From Fidelibacterota bacterium (lineage in GTDB: Bacteria; Fidelibacterota; UBA2242; JAFGTP01), in contig JAIPHI010000124.1 of the NCBI GenBank assembly GCA_021735285.1, positions 1 to 7,901 of the forward strand: a stretch of 7,901 nt of DNA. Direction: 5' to 3'. This document shows, piece by piece, positions 5,676 through 7,901 of this stretch (positions are counted from its first letter, which is position 1; the number at the start of each line of letters is the position of its first letter). Under the pieces are notes generated by a model. That model did not search any database, was not told where the DNA came from, and saw only the letters and a program-made list of their open reading frames with translations. Position numbers and translations under genes: made by a program.

Positions 5676-7901
5676 TTATTTCATTAACATAACTTTCTGA
5701 GTTGCCTGCTGATTTTCACTTCTGATTCTAATGATATAAATACCACTCGAAACTCTATGACCGGAATTGTCAATACTATGCCAGGCAATAGAATGATAGC
5801 CAGCTTCGAATTTATTTGACTTGTAAGTCCATACTTTTTCACCAAGGATGTTATAAACTGATATATTCACTTTGGCTGCTTCCGGTAGAGCAAATCTGAT
5901 ATTGGTAGTGGGATTGAAGGGATTAGGGCTGGGCTGTAAGAATTCAAAAGTTTCAGGAGCCTCTGCTACAGCTGTTTTTGGTCGCTCGAACTGATGCTGC
6001 TTGGCTTTGGACCATTCAACATTCTCACCTAATAACGAACGAGCGTAAAAAGTTAATGGGTGATTGGAATACTTATTTTTCATAGTTTCTAAATATTCGG
6101 AAGTTTCCTTATTACTATCTTGGAACAGTATGCACATATTATACAAAGCATAAGCTTCACTATTAGTATTAGGATATTTTTCTAAGATTCTTTGACAGTA
6201 TTGAATGGCAGTCTTATTATCTTTGTTTCTTATGGCTTTTGAGATTAATATCTCATAAGAGGTCTGTTTTAATAAATCTGAACTGGTTTTTGCTAAAATA
6301 TTATCTTTGCAATAGGAAGCAATATCCATATTATTTTTATCTCTGCTAATTTTATAAAGCAGCCCCAATCCAGTTGCTGAATAACCATTATTGGGAAATT
6401 CTTTAATTAATTTCTTTAGTGTTTTAACAGCTTCTTCATATTTTGCTCCACTATTATTATATAAAGCATGTTGGAGTAGCTCCAGAGGATCATTTTCATT
6501 AACACATTCCGGATCGAAATAATCCTGATTAGTAAATTTGATACTGCTTTTTGCAAGTCCTGAGCCTCCGCCTGGATCGCAGGGATCATCATCTAAGGGA
6601 TTATAATATACAACATCACCGGATGTTGTACTATCAGGGTCTCCATCCCAGTAGCACCATTCCGCACTGATTGTAGAATAGGAAGCACCAACTGCATCAG
6701 CCCACGAATTACCATGAATGCTGTTATCTCCTATTACTTGTTGTCCGGCTGCTGATATTCCAAGCAGTGGTGCTGAATTACCACTCGCTATAATACCGAT
6801 GTTTCCATTATTTTTTATTTCATTATATCCTGGATTTGAACTATTATTGGTGAATGTAGGGTTACAGTAATTATAGCAATAGACTCCGTCACCACTATTA
6901 TTTGAAATTGTATTATGGTAAAGATACGGAGAGGCATAATTTATCATATTAATTCCATCACTGGTATTATTATGGATATAGCATTGTTCGATGTCGGGAT
7001 CACAGTCAGAAATAAAGATACCATTACTGGCATTTTTAATCTCGCAATATTTCAAATTGGAATTACTGGTATTGACCAGATTAATACCATCCCAGGTAAC
7101 TGAAGAATTAAAAACTATAGGTTCTGATTCAGTGCCCTGTGCGTCGAGGGTGCCGTTGACCTCCAGGCTGGCGTTTGGGGCGAAGTTTATTTCTGATCCG
7201 GGATCTATGTCTAAAGTTACACCGTTTTCTACTATTGTTCCATTTGAATAGTATGATCCATCCAAAGATAAGTTATTACTAATTATATTTTCTAATTCTT
7301 CACCAAATATAGCACATTTCGTATTAGAGTTATATCCTTCACCAACTACATTAACACCAGCAACAGCGTATTTATATTCATTTCCGGGAATTAATTCACC
7401 ACTGTCATCATAATATTCATAATTATTACTTGTTATACCTATTTGATCACTATCATCTATATTTTCATTTGCAGGGCATCTGTATATTGCACAATATTCG
7501 GGATAAGGCTCACTCAAATCTGGTTCATATTCCAATTTAATATTATTCGCACTTTGATCATAAATAACACTTATTAGTGTTGGTGGACCGGGTGATCCAT
7601 CAGGGCCACCTTCTATACTTGTAATTATCGATAAAGTATTTGCATAAGTAACATTACCTGCATTATTAACGTCATAAACATTTATCTCAAGAGTTGGATT
7701 ATCATTTAATGTATACCATACATTTTCATTTATATACCACTTAAGATATACTGTATGATACAGATCTTCTCTGGAAAAACTCTTGGGATCTATTTTTAAA
7801 CATTCAATATTTGAAGGCTCTTCTTCTTTACAGTTTGTTCTTGAAGAATAGTCTATCTCATTTTTTAAAATATCTGGATCATCATAGTTATCATCTGAAA
7901 G
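5676..7901 (-). CDS. Secreted FN3/beta-helix/TPR-like protein with C-terminal sorting domain (N-terminus beyond window)
   Basis: The frame is open to the right edge, giving 741 visible residues. The TTG at 7535 is not the start, because convincing protein sequence continues upstream of it. Visible order: an N-terminal region (1-104) of beta-type sequence; a fibronectin-III-like domain (about 106-205: LEYEPD, YCAIYRC, NEYKYAVAGVNVVGEGYNS); a right-handed parallel beta-helix (about 211-437) with Asn-rich rungs of about 22-23 residues such as SDGINMINY and GDGVYCYNY; TPR-like helical pairs (about 472-627: YEEAVKTLKKLIKEFPNN, TAIQYCQRILEKYPNT); a short linker; and a 90-residue Ig-like Type-A/FlgD-like sorting domain (652-741: PSPNPFNPTTNIRF, VYNILGEKVW, SGIYIIRI). 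Such tails direct export or anchoring by type IX-like secretion in FCB bacteria. Ligand and function are unknown; adhesion or glycan binding is possible. Confidence 0.9.
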   Translation of the reverse strand, partial: LSDDNYDDPDILKNEIDYSSRTNCKEEEPSNIECLKIDPKSFSREDLYHTVYLKWYINENVWYTLNDNPTLEINVYDVNNAGNVTYANTLSIITSIEGGPDGSPGPPTLISVIYDQSANNIKLEYEPDLSEPYPEYCAIYRCPANENIDDSDQIGITSNNYEYYDDSGELIPGNEYKYAVAGVNVVGEGYNSNTKCAIFGEELENIISNNLSLDGSYYSNGTIVENGVTLDIDPGSEINFAPNASLEVNGTLDAQGTESEPIVFNSSVTWDGINLVNTSNSNLKYCEIKNASNGIFISDCDPDIEQCYIHNNTSDGINMINYASPYLYHNTISNNSGDGVYCYNYCNPTFTNNSSNPGYNEIKNNGNIGIIASGNSAPLLGISAAGQQVIGDNSIHGNSWADAVGASYSTISAEWCYWDGDPDSTTSGDVVYYNPLDDDPCDPGGGSGLAKSSIKFTNQDYFDPECVNENDPLELLQHALYNNSGAKYEEAVKTLKKLIKEFPNNGYSATGLGLLYKISRDKNNMDIASYCKDNILAKTSSDLLKQTSYEILISKAIRNKDNKTAIQYCQRILEKYPNTNSEAYALYNMCILFQDSNKETSEYLETMKNKYSNHPLTFYARSLLGENVEWSKAKQHQFERPKTAVAEAPETFEFLQPSPNPFNPTTNIRFALPEAAKVNISVYNILGEKVWTYKSNKFEAGYHSIAWHSIDNSGHRVSSGIYIIRIRSENQQATQKVMLMK

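Noticed and set aside
6915..7251. Plus-strand open frames opposite the beta-helix region
   Set aside because: They arise from repetitive Asn/Ile-rich rung codons on the other strand and have no ribosome-binding site or domain.
6591..7271. Possible CRISPR or tandem DNA repeat in the beta-helix region
   Set aside because: The periodicity is at protein level (rungs of 22-23 residues); the DNA copies are too divergent and there are no spacers.
7533..7535. TTG as the start of the beta-helix protein
   Set aside because: No ribosome-binding site precedes it, and the frame continues open for 122 more codons to the window edge with sequence that completes the FN3-like domain.

Overview
The window is AT-rich bacterial DNA with short intergenic gaps, operon-like packing and Shine-Dalgarno sites before most starts. 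A long surface protein ends in a Type-A sorting-like (FlgD-like) domain with an NPFNP motif, and there are two Lol-type lipoproteins. Together these point to a Gram-negative member of the FCB superphylum, most likely Candidatus Cloacimonadota or a close neighbour such as Marinimicrobia. This placement is an inference from protein style; no marker gene is present.

Layout. At 1-227 (minus) lies the N-terminal winged-helix part of what looks like ribonuclease R, cut by the window edge and with a problematic start. At 372-1397 (plus) is a parvulin-type peptidyl-prolyl isomerase lipoprotein of the SurA/PrsA type. It converges on a four-gene minus-strand operon (3036 to 1493), and the two units share a bidirectional terminator at 1421-1459. 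The operon order is ECF sigma factor, zinc-binding anti-sigma factor (ATGA overlap), a 67-aa DUF1858 protein with a CxxC motif, and an OsmC/Ohr-type protein with both signature cysteines. Next comes a minus-strand M3-family (Dcp-like) metallopeptidase lipoprotein at 3275-5383 with its own terminator. Its leader carries a REP-like palindrome inside a roughly 105-bp inverted-repeat element. From 5676 to the right edge is a minus-strand secreted protein, open at its N-terminus: FN3-like domain, parallel beta-helix, TPR-like helices, and the C-terminal sorting domain.

How they fit together. The sigma operon reads as a compact cytoplasmic regulatory module. A soluble, cysteine-rich anti-sigma factor could sense thiol or zinc status, and the released sigma factor would transcribe its own operon, including two cysteine-based proteins. 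The PPIase and the M3 peptidase are envelope lipoproteins suited to folding exported proteins and breaking down peptides. The beta-helix protein is the kind of exported cargo such an envelope handles. The sigma operon is the most system-like part of the window. Its families are known, but the four-gene arrangement as a redox module is an inference.
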